64,000 nucleotides of DNA, from the NCBI RefSeq assembly GCF_028640845.1, contig NC_080539.1, forward strand, positions 371,765,233-371,829,232, in the 5' to 3' direction. Positions 54,974-64,000 of the stretch are shown in pieces; position 1 is the stretch's first letter; every line of letters starts with the position of its first letter. This DNA is from Ahaetulla prasina (lineage: Eukaryota; Chordata; Lepidosauria; Squamata; Colubridae). The notes under the pieces were generated by a model that made no database searches, was not told the origin of the DNA, and saw only the letters and a program-made list of their open reading frames with translations. A program made the position numbers and the translations under genes.

Positions 54974-55199
54974 AAAAATGAAGTGAGCAATGTTACATCA
55001 GACCCAAAGATGAAACAGATTCCTAGTGACTGGGCAATGAAATCCCCCCAATGGATGACACACAAGCTCATGTTGCTTGCCTTTCCCTGCCAAATATCTG
55101 ACCCACAATGTAAATTCTTGAAAACCTCAGCATTGGGGCAAAAGCCCCTCAAAAGCCCTTCACATTGATGAAAAGCTAACCAAGAAGCAACGCAAGTCA

Positions 55200-55990
55200 A
55201 GCCCTCCCAAACGTATTAAGTCAACCAAAAGATCTCGCAGCCCCGGAAGAAAAAACCGGAGTCACTATGTAACCGTCTCAATGTAGGACAAGCAGGCAGA
55301 AGATTAGTAGAGGGCATCCCTGAATGCCAACTTAGCAGTCAGAAAACACAATCGAAGTAGCTTAATTGCACAACATGTGGATAGACTTCGCCATAACTGG
55401 GAAAGAGTCAACATCTCAGACCAAGCCGTGTCTTAAAAATTCTAGAGAATTACTCAGATAAATCAGCCATCAACAGACACGCAGAGATAAACAATATCTA
55501 CACACCATTCAAAAGAGACGCTCAAAAAGGCAAAGGGAAAACAAAATAACCCAAACACCTCTCTGCCGGCAATCAGCACCCAGATAAGCCAAGATTAATA
55601 CCAAGATAATATTAGACGAACAACCAAGCAGTAAACAATACTCCAATCAAGGAACTACCAACTCAGACAAACAATAGTAAATAGTAAAAGCAGCCTACTC
55701 AAGGAACCATCAAGAAAGCTTGCCACAACATTGACAGGGCAACCACTAGTATGTAAACGACGACTAAATTCCACTCCCTTCTAGTACTGATGATGTTACC
55801 TAGATGGGTCACGAAACACCTCCAAGAAAACAACCAAGCTCAGAGACAGCACCTAGAACCCCACATTCCTCCTCGCTGCAAATCCCACTGTCTCCTACCA
55901 CTGATGACGTTACCTAGTTGGGTAATGAAACATCTGCAGGAAAACCACCAAACTCAGAGCACCAAGGACCCCTCATTTCAACACCGAGCT
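55200..55990 (+). mobile_element. PLE-like GTTACCTAGT family, longest copy
   Basis: The end carries GTACTGATGATGTTACCTAG, GGGTCACGAAACACCTCC, AAGAAAACAACCAAGCTCAG, repeated again at 55905-55970. Upstream, diverged codons such as INRHAEINNIYTPFKRDAQK suggest the coding tail of a retroelement. The PLE label rests on the shared 'TGAAACGTCTGC' type ending and is tentative. Confidence 0.55.
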
Positions 55991-56636
55991 CTGAATAGTC
56001 TTTTTTTTTTAACAATAAAAAGTGCTGCGTTTTAGCACGTGGGCTTCGTCTCCCTCCTCTGCCCTTTTCGCCTTATTCTTCCATGTAAATATGTTCCTCC
56101 GACACTGACAATTAACCCATGGATGGAAAGGTGAAACCAGAAACCAGGGTGACCAGATTAAGTTATGCAGGGGGGGAAAAATCAAATCATAACGGTTTAA
56201 TTCAGATGCCGGATCTCTTCCCGAGCCACCTGTACGAACAGCCTGCGCTGAGCCTCCCTGAACCAGAGTTTTCCCACATTCCATCTGCTCACCCAGCTGG
56301 AGGTTTGATGTTGAACCAAGCCGCCATTTGCATATTTGCAAAATTGGGATGGGAAGTTTTATTATCCAGGTAGTTGAGCGAGCCCCTAGGTTCGAAAACT
56401 CTTGGTGCAGGATGTGCTTTTACATAAATAGGTTGTGGGGGTTTTTTGCCCTCCCAAGCATAAGGTTTGGTTTACAATAACAAAGTCAAGATGTAGAAAT
56501 GTGTACCTGGAGATACAATTATATTTAGCAGCACATTTATGTCTCGTTGCCAAAGCTTGAAACTTAGTTCTCAATGAAATGAGGGTGAGGGGAGACAGAT
56601 AGCAATAGGCATCTCTTATATAACTCTAACTCTTAT
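55991..56636. other. Unique KDM4B intron sequence
   Basis: No exon or repeat was recognised. Confidence 0.4.
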
Positions 56637-57257
56637 ATACTGCTTCACGGTGCTTTATAGCCCTCTCTTAAGTGGTTTACAAAGTCAGCCTTTTGCCCCC
56701 AACAATCTGGGTCCTCGTTTTACCCACCTCAGAAGGATGGAAGCAAGTGAAATGCTCCCGGTTTGGACCGGGGTCGCCTGATCCAGTAACGATGGCGGCG
56801 GGTGGTTCGGAGAACTGGTAGCAAAAATCCCTGCCTCCTCCCCCCCCCCAGCTGAGCCGCGCGATCATCAGAGGTTTTTGGGTTTTTTTACTTTTAAAAG
56901 CATTTTTTCTTCAGCCAAAAAAATGCTTTTAATAGTAAAAAAAAAAAAGCCTCTGATGATCGCGCGGCTCAGCTGGGATCATCAGAACCCTTTAAAAGCA
57001 TTTTTTTACAACCTCTTCGGCCAAAGAGGTTGTAGAAAAAATGTTTTTAAAAGTAAAAAAAAAAAAAGTTGGCTACGCCCACCCAGTCACATTACACCAC
57101 TCCACCAAGCCACGCCCACAGAACGGGTAGTAACAAATTTTACATTTCACCCCTGGGTGGAAGGCTGCGTCAACCTTAAGCTGGTCAGGATCAAACTGCT
57201 GGCAGTGGGCAGAGTTAGCCTGCAATACTGCACTCTAACCACGTCACCATTATTTAA
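56637..57257 (-). mobile_element. Second-family SINE split by a hAT-like MITE
   Basis: Pieces at 56637-56743 (GGTGCTTTATAGCCCTCTC, AACAATCTGGGTCCTCG) and 57156-57257 (CAGGATCAAACTGCTGGCAG, TGCAATACTGCACTCTAACC) make one reverse SINE. Confidence 0.85.
56744..57155. mobile_element. hAT-like MITE with two internal hairpins
   Basis: The 412-bp element is flanked by GATGGAAG (56736-56743) and GGTGGAAG (57156-57163). Its ends CAAGTGAAATG / CATTTCACCCCTG are imperfect inverted repeats. Inside, 56849-56875 and 56949-56975 are 27-bp inverted arms (26 of 27 pair), and 57008-57017 pairs perfectly with 57024-57033. Confidence 0.85.
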
Positions 57258-57259
57258 AG

Positions 57260-57520
57260 CCGAGTTCCCCAACCTTTCTGGGTTGGCAGCCCGTACTGGG
57301 TGGGAGGGGGGAGAGAAAGAAGGGATGGTTTTGTGGGAGGGGCAGGTGGATGTGTGTGCGCATGTGCGGATTACCTGTTGCTCACGCGAGTGAGGTGTGA
57401 GCGCCCCGATATTTGCGTGAGTAAAGCCCCTGAGAGCCCACAAGAGGGGGCCGCGAGCACCCGCAATGCTCACACGGCCCGGTTGCAAATAAGCTGTGGC
57501 CCCCAGTTTTGGGACCCCTG
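57260..57520. mobile_element. hAT-like element with 8-bp TSD
   Basis: The ends GAGTTCCCCAACCTTTCTGG and CAGTTTTGGGACCCCTG lie between ATTTAAAG (57252-57259) and ATTTAAAC (57521-57528). The 261-bp interior is GC-rich and has no coding capacity. Confidence 0.85.
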
Positions 57521-57530
57521 ATTTAAACCA

Positions 57531-57589
57531 CAGCTGTCCCACCTTGGCAACTTTTAAAGACTTGTGGACTTCAACTTCCAGCGTTCTGG
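57531..57589. mobile_element. Half of a palindromic hAT MITE
   Basis: GTCCCACCTTGGCAACTTTT and ACTTGTGGACTTCAACTTCC are present; the right arm is lost. Confidence 0.75.
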
Positions 57590-57806
57590 AATCATGCGAT
57601 CATCATTTGTAACCTTCCAGTCAGCTTCCATCAAACAGTCAATGGGGGAAACCACGTGATTCGGTTAATAACCAAGTAATTTACTTAACGACTGTGGTAA
57701 GGTTGTAAAACCAGGTGCAATCACACAATGTCTCGCTTAACAACTAAACCAGATAACAGCAAATGAATTCCGTTCCCTATCTGGACGTAAGTCGAGGACT
57801 ACTGTA
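57590..57806 (+). mobile_element. GTAAGTCGAGG MITE (copy 19), near KDM4B donor
   Basis: AACAGTCAATGGGGGAAACC through GGACGTAAGTCGAGGACTAC are present. It ends 120 bp from the KDM4B exon's donor at 57926, the closest transposon to coding sequence in the window. Confidence 0.85.
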
Positions 57807-57926
57807 GTGGTCCCTGTTTCTATTGCAGTCTGAGCCCAGCGTCCCAGAGGCTTCCGTCTCTTTTTCTTTCCTGGCAATGTTTGAAGGCTCGGCAGAAGGT
57901 TTCCTGCAAACAGTCTGGGTACCTAC

Positions 57927-58030
57927 CCGGTCAAAAGGGATGCTGTATTTCTTCAAGATGGATGGTGAAATGAGGGTCATCTTGTGTCGCAGGAAGGCAT
58001 CGCATCCCTGAGAACTCCCAGGAAAAAATC
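57927..58030 (-). CDS. KDM4B: KDM4B-like exon, JmjC zinc-site part (partial gene)
   Basis: This 104-bp exon has two bases of a split codon and then 34 codons, with a T-rich acceptor (CCTCTTTTTGTAG) and a GTAGGT donor. It encodes [17 protein letters not shown], then [16 protein letters not shown]. In KDM4 enzymes the Cys and His of GCDAFLRH are two of the four zinc ligands (Cys234 and His240 in KDM4A numbering); both are intact. It ends in phase 0 and splices to the exon at 40892-41029 across a 16,897-bp intron. A second AG (TTCTCAG) 23 bases into the exon could act as a weaker acceptor, but the coding match upstream supports the longer exon. KDM4B is preferred over A and C; the preceding exon is not in the window. 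Confidence 0.94.
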
Positions 58031-58245
58031 CTACAAAAAGAGGGGGGGGGGAAACAACAGTTAAGTATCACCTGGTCTCAAGAAATACCTGCAATCCAAC
58101 AAAAATAAGGTTGCAAATAATCTGAAAGTTATCGGATATGCAAGGAACACATTTTTCTAACACGCACAAGTTGTGAAAGGTGCATCACAAAGAGGTTCCT
58201 AGGTCAGACAGGGCCTTGCACGCTTCAAAACCAGACAAGCATATC

Positions 58246-58827
58246 TGTTGTGTCTTGCCCGTTCTCACCGCAGCCGGGGTCTTCTTATCTGCTTCCGAAC
58301 GCTGAGGAATGTCCTAGTATGCCTCCCGGCCCCAGCCCTGGCTCCATGCCCAGACAGGCTGAGGAGGAGGGGGCACCTCCCGGCCCCAGCCCTGGCTCCA
58401 TGCCCAGACAGGCTGAGGAGGAAGAAGTACCTCCAGCCCCCAGCTCTGGCTCCATGCCCAGGCAAACGGAGCAACTAGACCCCTCCCCCTCCTCCACAGC
58501 ATGTGAGCCTGAGGGAGGTCAATTACCAACAGCTGCAGACTGGAGTGACCCTCGCTTCAGAAGAATTGATAGGCGGCGGCGACAGAAGGAAGGGAGGGGC
58601 AGGCCTGGATAAGTGCTGAGTCATGGAGCCACACCCCATGGCCTATATAAAGGACCTGCTTTCTGGCATTCTCTGAGTCAGGCAAAGTCTAAACATATCT
58701 TGCTGAAGTCACTTTCTGGTCTCCTGCCTGCTCTGAGGACTTTGCTAGGACTTTGGGCAGAGCTGCAGAGGCAAGCCTGCTTCGGATTTCCCTGACCCGG
58801 CCGTCAGCGGAGGAGTGGGACACGACA
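58246..58827 (+). mobile_element. Solo Gypsy-type LTR J with TSD ATATC
   Basis: The 582-bp LTR starts TGTTGTGTCTTGCC and ends GGGACACGACA, between ATATC at 58241-58245 and 58828-58832. The frame 58250-58612 stays open: three proline-rich repeats, then WSDPRFRRIDRRRRQKEGRG and a stop. A TATA motif (CCTATATAAAGG) lies near 58641. It is the least decayed solo LTR. Confidence 0.95.
58322..58482 (+). repeat. 54-bp in-frame VNTR inside LTR J
   Basis: Three 54-bp units (58322, 58376, 58430) each encode a PP-PSPGSMPRQAEEE-type segment. LTR E has two units and LTR A has one. Confidence 0.92.
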
Positions 58828-58832
58828 ATATC

Positions 58833-59142
58833 TCTGCTTGGGGTATCGCCAAGGAGAGGAAAACCTGTTGGAGACAGACTAGTCCACCCTTGGCCACATC
58901 TACAGAAACAACCCATGATGTGAACACGCAGCTTCTCACAAAGTATAAAGAGATGGAAAGTGGGAGAATCATAACCTTCTTTGCTTCTTTGTCAGGAAGA
59001 TTAGGTTATCAAAGAAGAGGCGACAATCCATTTAAAAAAAAACAACTAGTTGGCTAGTTGGCTTCCTGTATTCGTGTAGATTTTCTCAATGTTCACAACC
59101 AAGCAGAGATTAAGCATCTTGTCAAGTGTGTGCATAAATGTG
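58833..59142. other. Unique intronic sequence
   Basis: No exon or repeat was recognised. Confidence 0.4.
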
Positions 59143-59396
59143 AAAGAGAGAGAGGGAGGGAGGGAGAGAGATGAAGAGAGATGGTTGGGGAGAAGGAAAG
59201 AGGGAAGAGGACAGAGAGAGGGAGGGAGAGAGAGAGAAAGGGAGAAGGAGGGGGCGAGAGGGAAAAGGAGGCTGGGACAGAGAGCGGAAGGGAGAGGGGG
59301 AGAGATGGACGGAGAAAGAAAAAGGGAAAGGGAGAAGCAGAGAGAGAGGGAGAGGGAGGGAGAGGGAGAGGGAGAGAGAGAGAGAGAGAGAGAGAG
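59143..59396. repeat. Long degenerate (GA)n / GGGA tract
   Basis: This 250-bp purine tract ends in about 12 pure GA units that merge with the CR1 text GAACGGTTGCAGGAACTGG. Confidence 0.95.
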
Positions 59397-59777
59397 AACG
59401 GTTGCAGGAACTGGGTATGTCTAGTTTAATGAAAAGAAGGACTAGGGGGGACATGATAGCAGTGTTCCAATATCTCAGGGGCTGCCCCAAAGAAGAGGGA
59501 GTCAAGCTATTCTCCAAAGCACCTGAGGGCAGGACAAGAAGCAATGGGTGGAAACTAATCAAGGAGAGAAGCAACCTAGAACTAAGGAGAAATTTCCTGA
59601 CAGTTAGAGCAATTAATAAGTGGAACGACTTGCCTCCAGAAGCTGTGAATGCTCCAACACTGGAAATTTTTAAGAAAATGTTGGATAACCATCTGACTGA
59701 GATGGTGTAGGGTTTCCTGCCTAAGGAGGGGGTTGGACTAGAAGGCCTCCAAGGTCCCTTCCAACTCTGTTGTTATA
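59395..59777 (+). mobile_element. CR1 LINE 3' end fused to a GA tract
   Basis: The frame 59171-59710 runs from the GA tract straight into CR1 ORF2 codons ([18 protein letters not shown] ... [16 protein letters not shown]). Only the CR1 part (from about 59397) is real homology. Confidence 0.93.
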
Positions 59778-60034
59778 TATAAAGAGACTGGACTTTACAT
59801 TTACAGCCTTCAGCATCCAGGACTAATAAAAAAGTCCTTCTTTATTGACTGCAAAGACCTTCTCAAAGACCAGCTGCTCTAGTTTTATACTAATAAAGTA
59901 ACAAGCAGAGAGTGCGTATTTTCTCTCCCCTCCACACAACCTGTCCATTCTCACAGATGCTGGTAAAACAGAAGCTTCCTCTGGTTCTTCAGCATCAAAA
60001 ACAATTCTTTCCCTTTGGAAAAGAGCGCAGGTAG
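59778..60034. other. Unique intronic sequence
   Basis: Nothing recognised. Confidence 0.4.
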
Positions 60035-60173
60035 TTTATTTAGGACGGTCGCCATGTCCCCTCGGGGTCACATGATCCCCTTTTGTGACCTTCTGACAAG
60101 TAAAGTCAATGGGGAAGCCAGAGTCATTTAATGACCAGGTTACTGACTTAACAACTGCAGTGGTTGTCTATGA

Positions 60174-60292
60174 CAGGAGTCTTCAGCCTTGGTAACTTTA
60201 AGACTTGTGGACTTCAACTCCCAGAGTTCCTCAGCCAGCTGAGGAAGTTGGAAGTCCACAAGTCTTAAAGTTGCCAAGGCTGAAGACTCCTG
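60174..60292. mobile_element. Palindromic hAT MITE
   Basis: It runs CAGGAGTCTTCAGCCTTGG to CCAAGGCTGAAGACTCCTG around CCTCAGCCAGCTGAGG. Flanks GTCTATGA and GGTTATGG agree at 5 of 8 positions. Confidence 0.9.
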
Positions 60293-60296
60293 GGTT

Positions 60297-60515
60297 ATGG
60301 AGATTCTCAGTCATCCAGGTCATGGTGGCCCCAGAAGGTGCTTTCTAAAACTTTCACGACTCTCTCAAAGGATGCAAATGACCGGCTGTCTGCAAGGAAT
60401 ATAAAATCCTTCCATTCCCCTCCATCCAATCAGAGCTGAGGAAGCTTCTTGGATGAGAAGCAAAACCTCTTCAAAGAAAAACCAAGAAAGTTGACAAAGT
60501 ACCTCTGGGACATAT
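60297..60515 (+). mobile_element. PLE-type 3' end, head-to-head pair
   Basis: Positions 60298-60360 are reverse (GAGATTCTCAGTCATCCAGG, AGGTGCTTTCTAAAAC). From 60361 the same family runs forward (GATGCAAATGACCGGCTGTC, AGCTTCTTGGATGAGAAGC, AAAACCTCTTCAAAG). Confidence 0.8.
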
Positions 60516-60544
60516 TGCAGCGATTCACTTAGCAACGGCAACGC

Positions 60545-60985
60545 CTGCTGCCACCGATAGCCTCCCACCGACCTGTGCGCTCATCACACAGGGAGGGTCT
60601 CCTCAGGGTGCCGTCAGCCAAACAATGTCGGCTGGCGACCCCCAGGGGGAGGGCCTTCTCTGTGGGAGCACCCGCCCTCTGGAATGAGCTTCCTCTGGGG
60701 TTACGATTATTCCCCGACCTCCGGACCTTCCGCCGTGAACTCAAGACCTTTCTGTTTTACCGCGCAGGGCTGGCCTAATACACTACGGTTTTTAATTGGG
60801 TTTTTTTTTTAATCATTTCTCTATTATAGTTTTAAATGGGGTTAGCCAAATTGAATAAGATTTTTAAAATGTTTTTAATTCTATTTATAAAATTGTTTTT
60901 ATGTTGGCTGTAAACCGCCCTGAGTCCTTCGGGAGAAGGGCGGTATAAAAATCAAATAAATAAATAAAATAAAATAAAACGGTGG
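60545..60985 (+). mobile_element. L2 LINE C-terminus and 3' UTR
   Basis: Codons read RSSHREGLLRVPSAKQCRLA, APALWNELPLGLR and FRRELKTFLFYRAGLA, stop at 60778. The 3' UTR ends CGCCCTGAGTCC, GGGCGGTATAAAAATC and AAAT/AAAAT units. Confidence 0.93.
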
Positions 60986-61095
60986 GACAAATGGAGCAAA
61001 ACTCACTTCATAATTGTTTTGCTTATCAACAGAAATGTTGGGGGGGAGCGGTCCATTGCGGTCGTTAAATCAAGGACTGCCGGTGCGCAACTTTT

Positions 61096-62025
61096 GCAAC
61101 AGAGAAATGCCGTCGCCACACCTGGCAGCTCTTTTAAGTTACACATGTACCTTTAAATTTAATCTATTATAAATTTAACTCAACACCAGTGAAGCTTGTC
61201 CTACACTTCAGATAAAAAGGGTGGGTTGACTGCACCAACGTGAGCATTTTGCCTGGGTTTCTGATTTTAGGTTTATAGGCCTTAGGGCAGCTGGTGGACC
61301 AAAACGCAAGTACAACGTAGCAATATTTTAATAAGGTCCTATAATGAAATAAAGTGCTCAATAAAAGCCAGGGCGAGCGTTATGCTGAAATGTGTTAAAA
61401 GGCGGCCTGTTCATCGTGCAAGGTACAGGGTTGAAACCTGGACCGTTCTTGCAAAAAATATATATATTTCCTTGCTCAATCAAGCAAACACCTTTTGCCA
61501 ACATTTTTATTATTACGGCAGGCGTGTGCCATGCAAATGAATTACAAGAAGCCAAACAAGTGAATTTCACTGCAGCCTGGGTATTATTTGTTCGCTATCC
61601 TTCTGCGTTTGTTCGAGGTCTATGGAAATGAAATGGCTTTTCATGCTGATGATAAGGCAGGCAAGCGGCCAAAACCCAGCCTTAGCTCTTCATGCTGAAT
61701 GCAGAAAAAAAAAATAAAAAAATCTTTTGTGCAGGACACAACAAATTTGTGCTTTGAATCGCACAATCAGGAAAAAATTGGGGCACTGGCTACTAAAGGG
61801 AGGAATTTCCCTTTTGCCCTTAGCTCTCGACTTGGTCGATAAGGGGAAGCAGTCAAAGATTTATCATCCCTACAATTCTTTCCCTCCTGAATCAACCCCC
61901 TCAACAAACCCACAAATGGATCACAAATGTATGGAAGATTCTCCCACTTGGATTCTTCAGCAAGAGACTCTGTGGAGGCCATGAGCCTTTTGAGAGGACC
62001 ACTAGCGCTCTGCACATCATTTTCA
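61096..62025. other. Long unique intronic stretch
   Basis: There is no recognisable transposon for over 900 bp, which is unusual here. An octamer ATGCAAAT lies at 61531-61538. No KDM4 exon is readable on the minus strand. It is a candidate conserved non-coding block. Confidence 0.45.
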
Positions 62026-62041
62026 TAGAATCATAGGGCTG

Positions 62042-62550
62042 TGTTGTGGCCTGCCAGATTCGGACAGTGAGGAGTTTGGGGAGGAACATGGGCCAGTCCT
62101 GGAGTCTGGGGAAGGCTCTGATGAGGGCTCTGCATCGGAGGCAGAGAGGGGGCCAGGGCAGGGAGGAGGCAGACAAACAGCTGGAGCCTGTTCCCAGTAT
62201 GCACATGCACAGAGTTGCCAGACGAAGGGAACAGCTAAAGAACAAGGGTCGACTCAGGAGTAAAGCCACAGGTGGACGATGAAGGGCCCCTCCCAGAGGG
62301 AATAAAAGAGGAGCGAAAGGGGAGGGGAGTTTGCAGAAGACAATTAGCTAATTCCTGCATTCTTGTATCGGCCTGGCCACTCTCCAAGTCTCCAAGCCTG
62401 ATAAAGATGAACTGTGAATTGTGAACAATCTTGAAAGACTGCGGGAGAGGAAAGACTTTGCTGGAGAGGAATTTGCTGTAAATTGAATAAAAAGGGTTTA
62501 TCAGGACGAGGACTCGGCTTCATGCTACTGGGGAAGCCTAGGTCAGAACA
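62042..62550 (+). mobile_element. Solo Gypsy-type LTR K with TSD GGCTG
   Basis: The 509-bp LTR starts TGTTGTGGCCTGCC and ends GGTCAGAACA, between GGCTG at 62037-62041 and 62551-62555. Sense frames encode PDSDSEEFGEEHGPVLESGE and, after a shift, VARRREQLKNKGRLRSKATG with a stop at 62282. AATAAAAGAGG and AATAAAAAGGG lie near 62302 and 62487. Confidence 0.95.
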
Positions 62551-62593
62551 GGCTGGAAGGAACCTCAGAGGTCTTCTAATACAACCCCCTGCC

Positions 62594-62887
62594 CAATGGT
62601 GGGCTGCAACCTGTTTAACGACCGGCTCTGTGAGTGCATGCGCGGCTAACGCGCTTACGCGAAGCATTCAAAATACAGCAATTTGAAGCTCAGCTGCTTG
62701 CCTTCAAAGGCAGCTCCAGTCAGTAGAAAAGTGGAGGCGCGGAAACCAGCTGTGTCATGCGAATCAGCTGAGCCAGAAAGACGGATATATAGGACAGGAT
62801 AGGGCAGGAGTGGGTGGGTGGGGCCAGCTGATGGTTGGAACTACCGGTTCGTTAGAACCGGTCCAAACCGGCAGCAGCCCACCGCTG
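62594..62887. mobile_element. hAT-like MITE (TGGTGGGCTGC ends) with 8-bp TSD
   Basis: The ends CAATGGTGGGCTGC and GCAGCCCACCGCTG are inverted. Flanks are CCCCTGCC (62586-62593) and CCTCTGCC (62888-62895), 7 of 8. The interior ends GAACCGGTCCAAACCGGCAG. Confidence 0.9.
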
Positions 62888-63124
62888 CCTCTGCCCAAAG
62901 CAGGAATCTTTATACCATCCCGGACAAATAGTTGTCCAATCTTTTCTTGAAAATCTCCAGTGATGGAGGAAGCTACTGGAGACAAGTCCTTCCACTAAGT
63001 TCTCACAGCCAGGAAATTTCTCCTTAGTTCTAGGTTGCTTCTCTCCTTGATTAGTTTCCATCTGCTGCTTCTTGTCCTGCCTTCAGGAGCTTCGGAGAAT
63101 TTGACTTCCTCTTCTCTGCGACAG

Positions 63125-63293
63125 TTCATAAATTTGAGTCGGTTGCCAAGCGTCCGAAGGTAAATCACATGGCCATGGGGATGTTACAATGGTCATAAGT
63201 ATGAAAAATGGTCATTACTTGCTTTTTTCAGTGCCACTGTAACTTTGAGCAGTCACTAAATGAAGTGTTGTAAGTCGAGGACTACCTGTACTG
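63125..63293 (-). mobile_element. GTAAGTCGAGG MITE right half (copy 21)
   Basis: GAGTCGGTTGCCAAGCGTCC through GTTGTAAGTCGAGGACTACC are present, lying inside the CR1 copy. Confidence 0.88.
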
Positions 63294-63508
63294 GAAGACT
63301 GCCACCACTTTCCCCTCCCTTTCTCTTCGTTAGACTAGACATGCCCAGGTCCTACAGCTTTTTCAATGTATGTTTTAGCCTCCAGACCCTCAAGAATCTA
63401 TGGGGCTTTTCTCCCCACTCTTTCTAGGGTCCCAAACATGGAACTCTGCTAGATCAGAAGATAGCAAAGATGCTCCTTCACTCTGATCTGGCAGGAATAA
63501 ATAAAACT

Positions 63509-63780
63509 GGGCCTCTGGTGGCTCAGACTGGTAAGACAGACTGTTATTAACAGCAGCTGCTTGCAATTACTGCAGGTTCAAGTCCCACCAGGCCCAAGAT
63601 TGACTCAGCCTTCCATCCTTTATAAGGTAAGTAAAATGAGGACCCAGATTGTTGGGGGCAATAAAAGTTGACTTTGTATATAATATACAAATGGATGAAG
63701 ACTATTGCTTGACATAGTGTAAGCCGCCCCGAGTCTTCGGAGAAGGGCGGGATATAAATGCAAAAAACAAAAAAAAGAAA
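63509..63780 (+). mobile_element. tRNA-derived SINE with L2-like tail (copy 7)
   Basis: Full length, it starts GGGCCTCTGGTGGCTCAGAC and ends GGGATATAAATGC plus an interrupted A-tail. It is closest to copy 1 at 137-404. Confidence 0.93.
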
Positions 63781-64000
63781 GTGCTAGTATTTTTCATGGG
63801 GTATGATAAAACAGACCACAATTCTGTGGGAGATGGTGAGCTGTTGTCATAGGTGAGCTGTGTTAATCCATGGTGACAAATGTTATTTAGAAAAAATGCA
63901 TCGGGGGGTGGGGGGACCCACAAAAGTTAAAAACCTCAGAAAGAGAAGAAGAAGAAGGTTTTTTGAAGGCAGCGTCTGCACGCCCCACTACAGAGCTCGG
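63781..64000. other. Unique intronic sequence to the window edge
   Basis: No repeat or exon was recognised. Confidence 0.4.

Larger units (their letters stand above)
60035..61095 (+). mobile_element. GTAAGTCGAGG MITE (copy 20) with three insertions
   Basis: MITE pieces at about 60035-60173, 60516-60544 and 60986-61095 (GGTCACATGATCCCCTTTTG; GCAGCGATTCACTTAGCAAC; CAAAACTCACTTCATAATTG, ending GTCGTTAAATCAAGGACTGC) are in order. They are separated by a hAT MITE, an inverted PLE pair and an L2 tail. Confidence 0.82.
62026..63440 (-). mobile_element. CR1 LINE 3' end carrying three insertions
   Basis: CR1 pieces at 62026-62041, 62551-62593, 62888-63124 and 63294-63440 are collinear in reverse. 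They are separated by LTR K, a hAT MITE and a MITE fragment. Confidence 0.88.

Noticed and set aside
61358..61570. Minus-strand frame containing SFAWHT, reminiscent of the KDM4 iron-binding exon
   Set aside because: Only four or five residues agree, no splice sites flank it and the surroundings do not match the family.

Overview
The window looks like vertebrate nuclear DNA from a squamate reptile, probably a snake. It is non-coding sequence packed with CR1, L2, L1 and Penelope retroelements, tRNA-derived SINEs with an L2-like tail, hAT-type MITEs, chromodomain Gypsy LTRs and long tetranucleotide microsatellites. Nothing bacterial or viral (operons, ribosome binding sites, CRISPR) is present. 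The species call is inference from repeat types; no species marker was checked.

Host gene. I find two host exons, both on the minus strand: 57927-58030 and 40892-41029. They have clean splice sites and compatible phases, and encode consecutive parts of the JmjC catalytic domain of a KDM4 (JMJD2) histone lysine demethylase. Residues such as [13 protein letters not shown] fit KDM4B best. The exons are separated by a 16.9-kb intron. I could not find the neighbouring exons, so the rest of the window is probably KDM4B intron: at least 40 kb on the 3' side and 6 kb on the 5' side.

Layout. 0.1-9.4 kb: CR1, SINE, Penelope-like (PLE) and MITE copies, tetranucleotide arrays, a 349-bp tandem duplication, a MITE-derived minisatellite and a solo LTR. 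9.6-15.05 kb: a complete 5.5-kb Ty3/Gypsy chromovirus-type element with two LTRs, a CACAA target duplication and frameshifted gag-pol. 15-40 kb: LINE, SINE and MITE copies with seven more solo LTRs, a SPIN-like hAT element, and L2 copies with readable reverse-transcriptase tails. 41-58 kb: the KDM4B intron, with the longest CR1 ORF (382 aa), a PLE GIY-YIG tail and a SINE-derived minisatellite. 58-64 kb: upstream intron with two more solo LTRs and deeply nested insertions.

Working together. Only the KDM4B exons act for the host. The mobile elements form a readable stratigraphy of insertions within insertions, often with exact target-site duplications. The most unusual signals are these: (i) an open frame with an acidic then arginine-rich tail at the start of nearly every LTR, joined in frame to the pol end in the complete element; (ii) repeated head-to-head PLE junctions; (iii) a MITE family whose ends carry a GTAAGT donor-like motif on both strands throughout the introns; (iv) LTR differences and gag-pol breaks that fall mostly in homopolymers, pointing to assembly error or a very young element.
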